In this document: piece by piece, positions 8,209-15,639 of the stretch
Numbering within the stretch: position 1 is the first letter of the stretch
Layout of the letters: each line of letters starts with the position of its first letter
Translations under genes and position numbers: made by a program
Notes under the pieces: generated by a model
Databases searched by the model: none
The model's input: only the letters and a program-made list of their open reading frames with translations
What the model was told of the DNA's origin: nothing
Virus record (IMG/VR): IMGVR_UViG_3300025127_000288
Span: 1 to 23,478 of that record
Strand: one strand, 5' to 3'
Length of the DNA: 23,478 nucleotides
From: a virus

Positions 8209-10501
8209 TTAACATGTCCTTGTAATTAGGTAATGTTTCTTTATTTTGAGCACCTTGCCATATCTCAGATACTAATGTATTCTTACCATAAAAATAATAA
8301 TTAATACCCATAGTTTTATCAGCAAAAGTTTTCTCACAATCTTGTGCCATTGCTAACAACTCACCGGTAGTCCAAAATGCTTTGTCACCAACAGATACTT
8401 GAAAATACTTTGGTCTTTTAGGTTCATCATCAGCACCAGTAGTTTCTTTTTTCATATCATCTGTAGGTTCTTTATCTAATGAACATTCAAAACCAAATAG
8501 ATGCATGTTTCTAAAACCCATAGTATGTAACATACCTATAGCTCTCATAGCTGCACACGTGCCACCAGTAATTAATGTAGCACCTACAGGTAATCCTACA
8601 TCTTCTCTAATCTTTACCTGATTGTTTTTTATTGCATGTTTTCTATCTTCATCATCTCGTAATGATTCTGTAAATGCATGCCATCCCCATATATTAGCTT
8701 TCTTTTCCATTAGATAATTAGTAACAGATGGGTCTGTCATAGATGCAACAAGAAACTTTGTATCTTCATCAAGGTCTTTTAATAAGTCTTTTCTCTTTAC
8801 TCCATGTGTACTTTCACCTTCAATAGAACGTGGGTCTAATAAGATACAAGTATCTGGTTTAATATCATTAGCAATAAGACCAGGATATGCATGCTTAACA
8901 CACATAGTAATAGCTTTTGGATATTTATTTAAAGTATCTTTTAACTCTGCATAATCTATATTAGGTCCACCTGAAATAATTATAGCATGGTCATTATGTG
9001 TTCTACATTTTTGTATAAATTTATTCTTTGGTATTAACTTCATGTTATCTTTTATATTACCACGTATATAATCTTTAGGTACACAGTCTCTAGGATTAAC
9101 TACAATAGGTACTCTTTGTAAATCTGCTGGTATATTAGGTAAATTTTTATCACTTAATACTATCATAAAATGTGTAAATCCACCATCTTTTACTCTATCA
9201 CCAGAGGGTAATACATGTTTACGAATATCTTTATTACCTTTTAATTTTTCCCATATTTTATTAACACCACAATATGCATCATTAGGTGCCATCTTATCAT
9301 CATCTTCTCTGAAGTAATGGTCAAGCATTACAATAGGTGTTTGCTTTACACAATCATAATCATGAGCTACAGTTTTAATACTATTACCACCACCAATAAG
9401 TGCCATATCAAACCAAGCACTTTGGTCTTTTAATATGTCTCTAGTATTACCTTTATTAAGTTCAAATATAAAAGTTTTATTTTTATTTTCTTTCATATGT
9501 TCTGCAAACTCTTCTAGTCTTTGCTTAACTGCAGATAATTTATTATGTGCCTTTGCATTAAACTCTTCATGGTCTGTTTCAATAGTAGCATCTTCAAATA
9601 AATCATAACCATGATAAGTAAATGTATCAGTATAATCAAAAGCAGTTAGTGCCATCTCTATAGCTCTACCACCATTCCATGTACCAGTTTCAATTACAGT
9701 CTTTGGTTTATACTCTTTCATTATCTGAGATATTTGTTGATATCTATTAGGTTTAATATCAGGAGCTACCTCATCTGATAATGGAAAAGCTCTTTCACCA
9801 TTACCTTTTCTTATAGCAACTTTAGAGAAGTCTGGTCTTCCAGCAAAGTGATAAAAATAATCATTCATAGTATTCATAATTTCTACTTTCATACCATGTG
9901 CTTGATAAATATTTAATAGTCTAGAAAATACATAGTAATCATGCCACTCTCTATACTTAATCATCTCACCTAAAATATATGCACCACGTAAATCTGCAAG
10001 TATATCTATAGTAGGTTGCTTATCTAAATTAAATGCCATAAAGAAAGGTTCGTCAGGATTATAAACAATATCAGCTTTATCATTTAACATAGATAACATA
10101 TCTTGTTTAGTTAATCTTTTCTTTAAATAAGAATCTGCATCTATCCATATTAACCACCCTGCCTCTTTACTTTTCTCAGCTAAATTAAATGCCATCTCAG
10201 TTAAGGCAAATACTTTATGTGACCACTTCAAAGCATCTAGCTTTTCATTATATGGTATCTTTCCTTCTTCTGTACCATCATGTTCTGCATATCTTTTTAA
10301 AAACTCTTCATGGTCTTTTATATCGTGTAAACTTTTATATGTATAATCTGGTAAAGAGTAGGCATCTATTTTACAATCATGATAATATCCAGTAAAATTA
10401 ATACTTGTATCTAAATTTTCTTTAACAGAATTTAATAAATGAACTGCTGTATCTTTTAAAATAGTTTCATTAAAAGATGTAACAATATTAATCTCTTTCA
10501 T
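8198..10501 (-). CDS. Three-domain fusion: glycosyltransferase-like, methyltransferase-like, DUF115/MptE-like
   Basis: 767 residues from the ATG at 10501, chosen over the TTG at 10513 because GGAG lies 6 bases before that ATG. Three parts can be seen. Residues about 1-230 look like a nucleotide-sugar glycosyltransferase, with LIWIDADSYL (DxD metal-binding motif at about 121-123). Residues about 262-450 look like a class I methyltransferase: TVIETGTWNGG is the SAM loop and FDMALIGGGNS...VMLDHY resembles the Methyltransf_24 type, with GGGNS in place of the usual DGxHS. Residues about 505-715 look like a DUF115 / MAF_flag10 / MptE-like domain: IIISGGPNID, the pattern KPDTCILLDPR, and GATLITGGTCAAMRA. 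That family includes Maf proteins that attach nonulosonic acids to flagellin. It starts inside the preceding 75-residue gene and overlaps the methyltransferase gene after it. Role inferred: building or capping a glycan. Confidence 0.82.
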   Translation of the reverse strand: MKEINIVTSFNETILKDTAVHLLNSVKENLDTSINFTGYYHDCKIDAYSLPDYTYKSLHDIKDHEEFLKRYAEHDGTEEGKIPYNEKLDALKWSHKVFALTEMAFNLAEKSKEAGWLIWIDADSYLKKRLTKQDMLSMLNDKADIVYNPDEPFFMAFNLDKQPTIDILADLRGAYILGEMIKYREWHDYYVFSRLLNIYQAHGMKVEIMNTMNDYFYHFAGRPDFSKVAIRKGNGERAFPLSDEVAPDIKPNRYQQISQIMKEYKPKTVIETGTWNGGRAIEMALTAFDYTDTFTYHGYDLFEDATIETDHEEFNAKAHNKLSAVKQRLEEFAEHMKENKNKTFIFELNKGNTRDILKDQSAWFDMALIGGGNSIKTVAHDYDCVKQTPIVMLDHYFREDDDKMAPNDAYCGVNKIWEKLKGNKDIRKHVLPSGDRVKDGGFTHFMIVLSDKNLPNIPADLQRVPIVVNPRDCVPKDYIRGNIKDNMKLIPKNKFIQKCRTHNDHAIIISGGPNIDYAELKDTLNKYPKAITMCVKHAYPGLIANDIKPDTCILLDPRSIEGESTHGVKRKDLLKDLDEDTKFLVASMTDPSVTNYLMEKKANIWGWHAFTESLRDDEDRKHAIKNNQVKIREDVGLPVGATLITGGTCAAMRAIGMLHTMGFRNMHLFGFECSLDKEPTDDMKKETTGADDEPKRPKYFQVSVGDKAFWTTGELLAMAQDCEKTFADKTMGINYYFYGKNTLVSEIWQGAQNKETLPNYKDMLNAQ

Positions 10502-10715
10502 TATATGCTCCAAAATTTTTCTCTAATGTTTCTAATGCTTCTTCAGCTTCAGCTAATTGTTTAACTAATACAATAGAATCCTCTACTATCTTTGGATGTT
10601 CTCCTATTGCTACTGGTTTTTGAAATGCTAAATCAAGTTGATATAATGCTTTATTTACTTCAGCTTTATAGTGACATCTCAATGATTTATATAATGTATC
10701 TGTTAATTCTCTCAT
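10488..10715 (-). CDS. Small helical protein of a marine-phage family, 75 aa
   Basis: The start is set at the ATG at 10715, which overlaps the glycosyltransferase stop as ATGA; an in-frame ATG at 10766 would overlap that gene by 55 bases and is less likely. The protein is helical and contains LRCHYKAEVNKALYQLDL, then a central GIGEHP-like element (VAIGEHPKIVED) and a Glu-rich C-terminal helix (AEAEEALETLEKNF). From memory, short proteins with the same order (CHYKAxIxxAKAN..., GIGEHxDI, AxAEExLxxLEKxF) are common in marine T4-like cyanophages, where their function is unknown. It is sandwiched between two glycosyltransferase genes, overlapping both, so it is co-translated with them. Confidence 0.75.
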   Translation of the reverse strand: MRELTDTLYKSLRCHYKAEVNKALYQLDLAFQKPVAIGEHPKIVEDSIVLVKQLAEAEEALETLEKNFGAYNERD

Positions 10716-11506
10716 TGTATTAAGTAATCCTTTTCTCTTGGTATTATTCCTTTCATCTGTAACCATCTAGCATCTTCACACCACTTCACAGCATACTTGC
10801 CTTCAGTTACTCCTCTAGGTTTCCATTTAGCAAACCAAGGCCCACCAGTTGTAAAGTGTACAATCTTTGGTTTCATATCTTCTGGTGAGTGCCCATCAAG
10901 CCAGTTCCATTCTTCAGGTATTTGTCCTATGTCTGATTCCTGGTCAGGCAACCACTTAAATGTATGTAACCATCTACCTTTCTCTGTATTAATAGCATCA
11001 ATACTTAACTTGTCTAGATAGTGATGTTCATTATTAAACATCATAAGGCTAGACCAGTTCTTCATACTATAAGGTTCTTGTGCTTGGCCATCCATTTTAA
11101 TACCTTTTTCTACATCATACTTATGATGCACTGCCCATACAGGATAATAATTATCTCTACACATATCAAATAGTTCTGTTATATCTCCATAACAATACAT
11201 ATCACAATCCATATATAAAGATAAACCGGTATATAAACTTAAATGTGGCACAAGAAATCTAGTAAAACTAAAATCAGTAGAGAAAGGTCTACCATCTATC
11301 TCATCATACTGTTGATTACCTATACTGTTTGACTTTCTTCTGAACATTCCATTTTTAATTAATGCATCTTTTTTTAGAGGCACAATTCTTACAGGATTCT
11401 TAGCTCTTATTTCTATAGAGAACTTTAAAACTTCATAAGCTGCATGTTCTCTAGGGTCATAGCCTATGTATACTGTATCCATATCATTTCTAATTTTTGT
11501 ATTCAT
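10712..11506 (-). CDS. Glycosyltransferase, GT8-like, 264 aa
   Basis: The N-terminal DTVYIGYDPREHAAYEV is the usual first strand and helix of GT-A enzymes. SLYMDCDMYCYGD (about residues 96-108) carries the DxD metal- and sugar-nucleotide-binding motif (D100, D102). Near the C-terminus KIVHFTTGGPWF gives the His-containing metal ligand motif of GT8-like retaining transferases. It would move a sugar from a nucleotide-sugar donor onto a phage-directed or host acceptor. Ribosome binding site GGAAG lies 7 bases before the ATG. It is the first of four overlapping genes with two glycosyltransferase domains and two methyltransferase domains, which suggests a glycan-modifying operon. Donor and acceptor are unknown. 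Confidence 0.85.
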   Translation of the reverse strand: MNTKIRNDMDTVYIGYDPREHAAYEVLKFSIEIRAKNPVRIVPLKKDALIKNGMFRRKSNSIGNQQYDEIDGRPFSTDFSFTRFLVPHLSLYTGLSLYMDCDMYCYGDITELFDMCRDNYYPVWAVHHKYDVEKGIKMDGQAQEPYSMKNWSSLMMFNNEHHYLDKLSIDAINTEKGRWLHTFKWLPDQESDIGQIPEEWNWLDGHSPEDMKPKIVHFTTGGPWFAKWKPRGVTEGKYAVKWCEDARWLQMKGIIPREKDYLIQ

Positions 11507-11507
11507 A

Positions 11508-11756
11508 TTAAAACTTCCATTCGTAATCTATAAACCACGTGCCAGATTCATAACCTCTGCCACCTCTTCTTCTTTCATATGCTACTTTTAATCTATCACT
11601 GTTAGATAATTTTTTTGTAGCATAACTTCTAAACTTAGAACCATATCGTTCATTATCCATATCATGATAATATCTGTACCCAACAGAATCAAACCATGCA
11701 TCTGCTTTTATTTGAATAGTTAGTAAACTAACCAGTAATATTAATAATATTTTCAT
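11508..11756 (-). CDS. Small secreted protein with signal peptide, 82 aa
   Basis: The N-terminus is a clear Sec signal peptide: MK, a hydrophobic core ILLILLVSLLTIQI, then a KADA cleavage region near residue 19. The mature part (about 63 residues) is Tyr-, Arg- and Gly-rich with alternating polar and aromatic residues suggesting beta strands, and ends WFIDYEWKF with a terminal Phe, as in outer-membrane beta-barrel proteins. It is much too short for a whole barrel, so it may be a periplasmic or outer-membrane-associated peptide or assemble as an oligomer. The start overlaps the previous 47-residue gene as ATGA, and the next gene (glycosyltransferase) follows immediately. A cell-surface target, such as superinfection exclusion, is a possibility but unproven. 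Confidence 0.75.
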   Translation of the reverse strand: MKILLILLVSLLTIQIKADAWFDSVGYRYYHDMDNERYGSKFRSYATKKLSNSDRLKVAYERRRGGRGYESGTWFIDYEWKF

Positions 11757-11896
11757 TTACCTTGCCCTCTATATTTTTTAAAATTTCTACGTTTATGTTT
11801 ATTCTTTGGTCTACTTCTAATAGATTTACCTATAGAAGTAACCTTCTTAAAAAAGTTTTGTAGTTTCTTTCCTGCACCTATTGTTGCTCTTCTCAT
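11753..11896 (-). CDS. Very basic small protein, 47 aa, first gene after a promoter
   Basis: 47 residues of which about 20 are Lys, Arg or His, with no acidic residue at all (for example KNKHKRRNFKKYRG near the end). The TGA overlaps the next ATG (ATGA), which supports the frame. No ribosome binding site precedes the ATG. Instead, a strong promoter ends 9 bases upstream, so the transcript would start about 3 bases before the ATG and be leaderless or nearly so. The composition suggests nucleic-acid or ribosome binding. Family not recognised. Confidence 0.6.
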   Translation of the reverse strand: MRRATIGAGKKLQNFFKKVTSIGKSIRSRPKNKHKRRNFKKYRGQGK

Positions 11897-11905
11897 AATA
11901 ATACT

Positions 11906-11934
11906 ATTATATCATATTTTTAAATGTAATGCAA
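11906..11934 (-). promoter_or_regulatory. Sigma70-type promoter with extended -10 (P11.9)
   Basis: On the - strand: -35 TTGCAT at 11934-11929, a 17-bp spacer, -10 TATAAT at 11911-11906, with TGA directly before it (extended -10). It lies in the 51-bp gap between the 121-residue gene and the 47-residue basic gene. Expected start of transcription is near 11899, almost on the ATG at 11896. The same TTGCAT-N17-TATAAT arrangement with the same TATGA before the -10 occurs at 22600-22628. It would drive the secreted protein, glycan and lysis/packaging block. Confidence 0.65.
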
Positions 11935-11947
11935 CAAAAAAATTATA

Positions 11948-12313
11948 TCATATGTTCATTTTTTTATAAAATTCAAGTCTTTCTTGTGAAGTTTGTAAAT
12001 CATTTACACCTTTTATAATTTCACATATTGTTTTATGTGATTTATATTTTACATTTTTAGTAGGGAGATTATCTTTTACTTTAATTCCTTTTGTTTTAAA
12101 TATTTCTTTTTCATATCTAGCACGATAATGTCTATGTAATTCAGGACATTCTTCTACCGGTTCATTATTTTCTTCCATAATTTTATACACTTCATTGTCT
12201 AAAAAAGCATACTTTTCTATTTCTTTTAATGATAGCTTGTCATTTGATTGAACAATTATATCTCTTTCTGTTATGTGTGTATCTAAAATTGTTACTTTAT
12301 ATTGTTTATACAT
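11948..12313 (-). CDS. Hypothetical protein, 121 aa
   Basis: Soluble charged protein. The first 60 residues look like alternating strands and helices (YKQYKVTILDTHITERDIIV), with a Glu/Asn-rich stretch EENNEPVEECPELHRHY in the middle; the C-terminal half is Lys-rich and helical. Cysteines at about 58 and 97 show no zinc-binding pattern. The ATG follows AAAGGA and lies 14 bases after the RNR stop, so it is probably co-transcribed with RNR. The family is not recognised and no function can be assigned. Confidence 0.75.
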   Translation of the reverse strand: MYKQYKVTILDTHITERDIIVQSNDKLSLKEIEKYAFLDNEVYKIMEENNEPVEECPELHRHYRARYEKEIFKTKGIKVKDNLPTKNVKYKSHKTICEIIKGVNDLQTSQERLEFYKKMNI

Positions 12314-12327
12314 TTTTTCCTTTCCAA

Positions 12328-14250
12328 TTATATATCTACTAATTCACAGGAGCCTGCAGTACATGCTAATTCTTGCGAGCCTCTAGTGTTATCTTCTTTT
12401 TCAAAGTCTTGTAACTTTGCCCAATCTATTTTTTCAGGCATCTTTGATTGTAAAGAAGTATACTGCTCTTTATCTATATCTTGATAAGGTGCTTGCTGAT
12501 ATGTGTGGTCAGAGAAAGGTAAGAAAGATACACCAGAAAGATAATCAAAATTATCCCAACACCAATTACCTACATTCACCCACTCATTTTCTTTTACAGA
12601 TATAGTTACAGATGGTTTATGTTCACACCAATGCTGTGCATAACACTTCCATATCTCTAACTGCTCGATTGCTGCCATATCATTTCTATACACAGCAGTA
12701 TCAGAACAACGCATAGGAAAAGAAAACACTGTAGTATGGTCAGGCTTCATTACATCTGGTTCATTTGGTATACCTTGTTCTTTCATAAACTCTGTTAGTG
12801 GGTCTTTATTATCACCTCTAACTGTACGAATATAATAAGGATTATGTCTAGCATGAATACCACTAGCAGAGTCAACTAATTGACTAACTGTACCAGAAGG
12901 TTTGACACATGTAATAGCTGTTGATTGTGGTATACCTAATTTATCTGCCCACTCTTTATTTGTTACAACAGCTTTGTTTCTCATACTTTGTAATATCTCT
13001 GGTAGTTTTGCTCTTTGTCTATTGATAATAGAATTATCCATAATACCTGTAAGAGATACACCTAATAATCTTTCCTCTTCTGTGTTCTGTTGCCATCTCT
13101 TTCTTAGATATCCAAAGTCTGTAAGTGTAGCTTGTATTGTACCTAGTATTGTAGCCACTTCTATTTTATCATGTAGTGTAGCTTCAGTATCCATAGGTCT
13201 TACAACTACCTCTGTAAGATTACAAAACTGATTAGGTCTTAGTATTATTTCACTACAAGGATTAGTACCAAAAGGATGGTCACCATTACGTCTACCATTC
13301 TCTCTAGCTTTTTCTTGTGCTGATACTCTGTTGAATATACCTCTTTCGCCAGACTTACTTTCATATAAGGCCAACCACTCCTTCATAAAAATACCTGCAT
13401 CAGGCTTTTCAGTATATACAACAGAGTTATTTGCTAATGCTCTTTCAGGATTTGTATCCCACCAGGCACCAGACTTTGCAACTCTTAATCTTTGGTCTGA
13501 TAAATTACTCAAAGATATAAGAGCAGACCTACGCACACCACCTACAACAACAACTTCACCAGTCTTACACGCAATATCATGACACTCCATAGTGTTTAAT
13601 TTTCTACCTCTAGCACCTTTAAACTTTTCAATAACAAAATCAAATAAATTAATTAAAGGTTGAGGCCCACTAGCTCTACCACCAAATGTTTTTAATCTTT
13701 GTCCAGCAGGTCTTATTTTAGTTACATCTATTTTTGGTATTCTATTTGTATATAGATAAGATATTAAATCTTTAAATCCTCTTGCCCATCCTTCTTTAGA
13801 ATCAGCAACAGCTACAACATCATCTGTCTTTTCAAATTCTCTGTCTGGTATAGTAGGAAGTTTGTTTACATTTTCTCTCTCAACAGAAAAACCTACACCT
13901 GTACCATTCATTAAGATATAAAGTATTTCATCAAATGCTTTTGGATTATCAATAGGAATATAGGAACAGTTATATCCAGCAATGTTTTCTCTTTCTAATG
14001 CTGTGCCTGCAGTCATCAATGCTCTCATAGAAGGCATTACAGAAAGTCCAGTAATATAATCTTCTATCTTTCTCCATGTCTCACTTTCTATTTCTACATT
14101 TAAATTTTTCTTTAAATGATACTGCATAAAGTTTGTTAATCTTGTTACTGTTTCTATCCATGTCTCTCTTCTACCTTCATCAGGCAACCATCTAGAATAT
14201 CTAGATAGGTGTATAAAACTTTGGTATTCGGTTGGTAAATAGTTATTCAT
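12328..14250 (-). CDS. nrdJ: Class II (adenosylcobalamin-dependent) ribonucleotide reductase, monomeric type
   Basis: 640 residues. Reduces ribonucleotides to deoxyribonucleotides to feed phage DNA synthesis. The key residues known from the Lactobacillus leichmannii triphosphate reductase can be placed: the first active-site Cys in GYNCSYIP (C95); the thiyl-radical block NPCSEIILRPNQFC with N330, C332, E334 and the second active-site Cys C343 (same 11-residue spacing as C408-C419); and the C-terminal redox pair CTAGSC (C630, C635), spaced as C731-C736. The N-terminus (WLPDEGRRETW) is also typical of the monomeric family. At 640 it is about 100 residues shorter than the 739-residue bacterial enzyme. 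It has no intein. ATG overlaps the preceding stop by 8 bases, with GGAG 7 bases upstream. The host must supply or import cobalamin. The glutaredoxin at 22789-23151 is a likely electron donor. Confidence 0.95.
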   Translation of the reverse strand: MNNYLPTEYQSFIHLSRYSRWLPDEGRRETWIETVTRLTNFMQYHLKKNLNVEIESETWRKIEDYITGLSVMPSMRALMTAGTALERENIAGYNCSYIPIDNPKAFDEILYILMNGTGVGFSVERENVNKLPTIPDREFEKTDDVVAVADSKEGWARGFKDLISYLYTNRIPKIDVTKIRPAGQRLKTFGGRASGPQPLINLFDFVIEKFKGARGRKLNTMECHDIACKTGEVVVVGGVRRSALISLSNLSDQRLRVAKSGAWWDTNPERALANNSVVYTEKPDAGIFMKEWLALYESKSGERGIFNRVSAQEKARENGRRNGDHPFGTNPCSEIILRPNQFCNLTEVVVRPMDTEATLHDKIEVATILGTIQATLTDFGYLRKRWQQNTEEERLLGVSLTGIMDNSIINRQRAKLPEILQSMRNKAVVTNKEWADKLGIPQSTAITCVKPSGTVSQLVDSASGIHARHNPYYIRTVRGDNKDPLTEFMKEQGIPNEPDVMKPDHTTVFSFPMRCSDTAVYRNDMAAIEQLEIWKCYAQHWCEHKPSVTISVKENEWVNVGNWCWDNFDYLSGVSFLPFSDHTYQQAPYQDIDKEQYTSLQSKMPEKIDWAKLQDFEKEDNTRGSQELACTAGSCELVDI

Positions 14251-14623
14251 CCTTGTACTCCATTTCTAAAATCATTTCTGCGTAGTGTATTACTTTCTCA
14301 ATATCTTTTTTGCCTTCACCTTTTCTTCTATGTCTTGTAACATATTTAATTATATTACCTTCAAGAAAAGTTAAGTCATTACCTACAATATATTCCACAG
14401 GTTGTATCTTACAATCTTTGTAATGACTACCACCTACTTGTTTTAATGTAGCTTGTATTGCTTTCTTTTTTATGTCTGTCTTTTTGAAACCTGTATCTTT
14501 AACAGTTTCTTTTATTGCTTCATCCATTAATCCCATTTTTGCTTGCTCCTCATAATATATCATATCAGCATATAGTTTATCAAAGTTCTGTTCATATGTC
14601 AAGTCTTTTTTATCTTTACTCAT
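14243..14623 (-). CDS. DUF3310 family protein
   Basis: 126 residues from the ATG at 14623, which has GAGG 5 bases upstream and overlaps the preceding stop by 8 bases; a GTG at 14629 would add two residues. The C-terminal half is the DUF3310 signature: QVGGSHYKDCKIQPVEYI, then FLEGNIIKYVTRHRRKG, and a final HYAEMILE helix. This family is found in many phages, often annotated as nucleotide-kinase-like or simply unknown; I know of no established reaction. The N-terminal 60 residues are a charged helix absent from the minimal family. It sits just before RNR with overlapping genes, which fits a link with nucleotide metabolism. Confidence 0.85.
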   Translation of the reverse strand: MSKDKKDLTYEQNFDKLYADMIYYEEQAKMGLMDEAIKETVKDTGFKKTDIKKKAIQATLKQVGGSHYKDCKIQPVEYIVGNDLTFLEGNIIKYVTRHRRKGEGKKDIEKVIHYAEMILEMEYKDE

Positions 14624-14951
14624 CTTCACCTCTTAACACACTTCTAATTCTATTTCTTAAATACTTATTGTTTTTTGTATTAATAACTTTGTATGCGAAT
14701 GACCTGGTTTTATTTGAATCTACTCCGGCCATGTCGCATACTGTATTAAAATTTTCACATGTTACTCCTACGTCTGCAAAGAACCATGCCTCTGCTTTTT
14801 GTCTATTTACTTTATCATATGTTGTGATAGGTTTTTTAGATACATCTAACAATGCTTGTAATATCACAGCAATAAATAATCTCTTCTCTGAATTGTAAGG
14901 TTCAGAATAAAAAGCATTTTCAATTTGTATTATGTCATGTTCTTTTTTCAT
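14616..14951 (-). CDS. Hypothetical protein, 111 aa, phage/alphaproteobacterial family
   Basis: Contains [19 protein letters not shown] (about 22-40), [10 protein letters not shown] and [11 protein letters not shown] (about 68-78), then a basic C-terminus. From memory, the order 'RLF.AV..QAL.D', 'A..WF', 'F..VC..AG.D' is seen in a small uncharacterised family of phages and Rhizobiales-type bacteria, in which the middle part looks like a helix-turn-helix. Its start lies 17 bases inside the end of the GIY-YIG gene and lacks a well-spaced ribosome binding site, so it probably relies on coupling. Function unknown; DNA binding is possible. Confidence 0.75.
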   Translation of the reverse strand: MKKEHDIIQIENAFYSEPYNSEKRLFIAVILQALLDVSKKPITTYDKVNRQKAEAWFFADVGVTCENFNTVCDMAGVDSNKTRSFAYKVINTKNNKYLRNRIRSVLRGEDE

Positions 14952-15639
14952 TATCTAAATATTTTTTTCCTTTACGAGCTTCACTAATTTTTCTTTTAGT
15001 TTCTTCTGTAAGTTTTTTTCCTGATTGAGCTTTACTCATTTTTCTTTTAGTTTCTTCTGTTACAATTTTTCCTTTATGAAATTCACCAATTTTTCTTTTA
15101 GCTTCTTCTGTATGTTTTTTATTATACATACTATTGTTTTCTCCTAATTGAGCTTCACTTATTTTTCTTTTAGTTTCCTCTGTAAGTTTTTTTCCTGAGT
15201 GAGCTTCACTAATGTTTCTTTTAGTTTCTTCTGTATGTTTTTTTCCTATACGAGCTTCACTAATTTTTCTTTTATGAGATTCTGTAAATTTTTTTCCTAA
15301 TAAAGTTTCACTTATTTTTCTTTTAGTTTCTTCTGTATGAGGTTTGTAATCTTCAGGAGGTCTATAAAACTTACCATTAATACTAGCATTGTAATACCTA
15401 TCCCAACATTTTTCTTTTCTATTAAACAGAAGTTTAGTTTCTAATTCATACATATCTTTATCTGAACCATATATAAGAACTCTTCTTTTTACTCCCTCTG
15501 GTACAGAATCACTACTAAACTTTTGCCACCTATTAGAAGAATGAGTATACCCATCATCAGGTGTCCCTTTATGTTTACCTAAATAAAACATTTTATTTCT
15601 TGAGTCATACCAAAGATAAACAAAAGATTCTTTGTTCAT
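14935..15639 (-). CDS. GIY-YIG homing-type endonuclease with seven NUMOD3 repeats
   Basis: 234 residues. Residues about 6-85 are a GIY-YIG nuclease of the subfamily with 'YLW...FYLGKHKG': VYLWYDSR at 7-14, [14 protein letters not shown] at 18-31, and YELETKLL (64-71) with the candidate catalytic Glu. Residues 101-226 are seven tandem copies of the NUMOD3 DNA-binding motif (consensus [16 protein letters not shown], 17 residues each; the fourth has a 7-residue insert). Free-standing proteins of this type cut a specific DNA site and spread themselves into related genomes, often next to replication genes as here. It overlaps the exonuclease stop by 4 bases (ATGA) and the next gene by 17 bases, unusually tight for a mobile gene. 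No intron or intein border was seen. Confidence 0.9.
   Translation of the reverse strand: MNKESFVYLWYDSRNKMFYLGKHKGTPDDGYTHSSNRWQKFSSDSVPEGVKRRVLIYGSDKDMYELETKLLFNRKEKCWDRYYNASINGKFYRPPEDYKPHTEETKRKISETLLGKKFTESHKRKISEARIGKKHTEETKRNISEAHSGKKLTEETKRKISEAQLGENNSMYNKKHTEEAKRKIGEFHKGKIVTEETKRKMSKAQSGKKLTEETKRKISEARKGKKYLDNEKRT
14962..15339 (-). repeat. Tandem 51-bp coding repeat (7 units, NUMOD3)
   Basis: Seven in-frame units of 51 bp (one of 72 bp) inside the GIY-YIG gene; the shared stretch encodes TEETKRKIS. Units differ by several bases, so the array is old or under amino-acid-level selection. It is not a CRISPR: there are no unrelated spacers and the frame is kept throughout. Confidence 0.9.

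Noticed and set aside
10488-10766. Longer start for the 75-residue gene (92 residues)
   Set aside because: It would overlap the glycosyltransferase by 55 bases, whereas the ATG at 10715 has the standard ATGA overlap.
11942-11970. Second copy of TATGATATAAT just upstream of promoter P11.9
   Set aside because: No convincing -35 (TTTATA at 17 bp) and it coincides with the stop codon region of the 121-residue gene; not listed as a separate promoter, though it could assist.
12902-13231. 109-residue frame on the + strand opposite RNR
   Set aside because: The conserved RNR sequence fully explains this DNA; the protein has Ser/Ile/Leu-rich shadow composition.
14574-14602. TTGACA, 17 bp, TAAACT on the - strand inside the DUF3310 gene, a possible RNR promoter
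   Set aside because: The -10 matches only 4 of 6 and the whole element is within coding sequence; chance match is likely in such AT-rich DNA.
14962-15339. Regular 51-bp repeats that at first look like a CRISPR-type array
   Set aside because: They are in frame inside one gene, contiguous without spacers, and encode NUMOD3 motifs.
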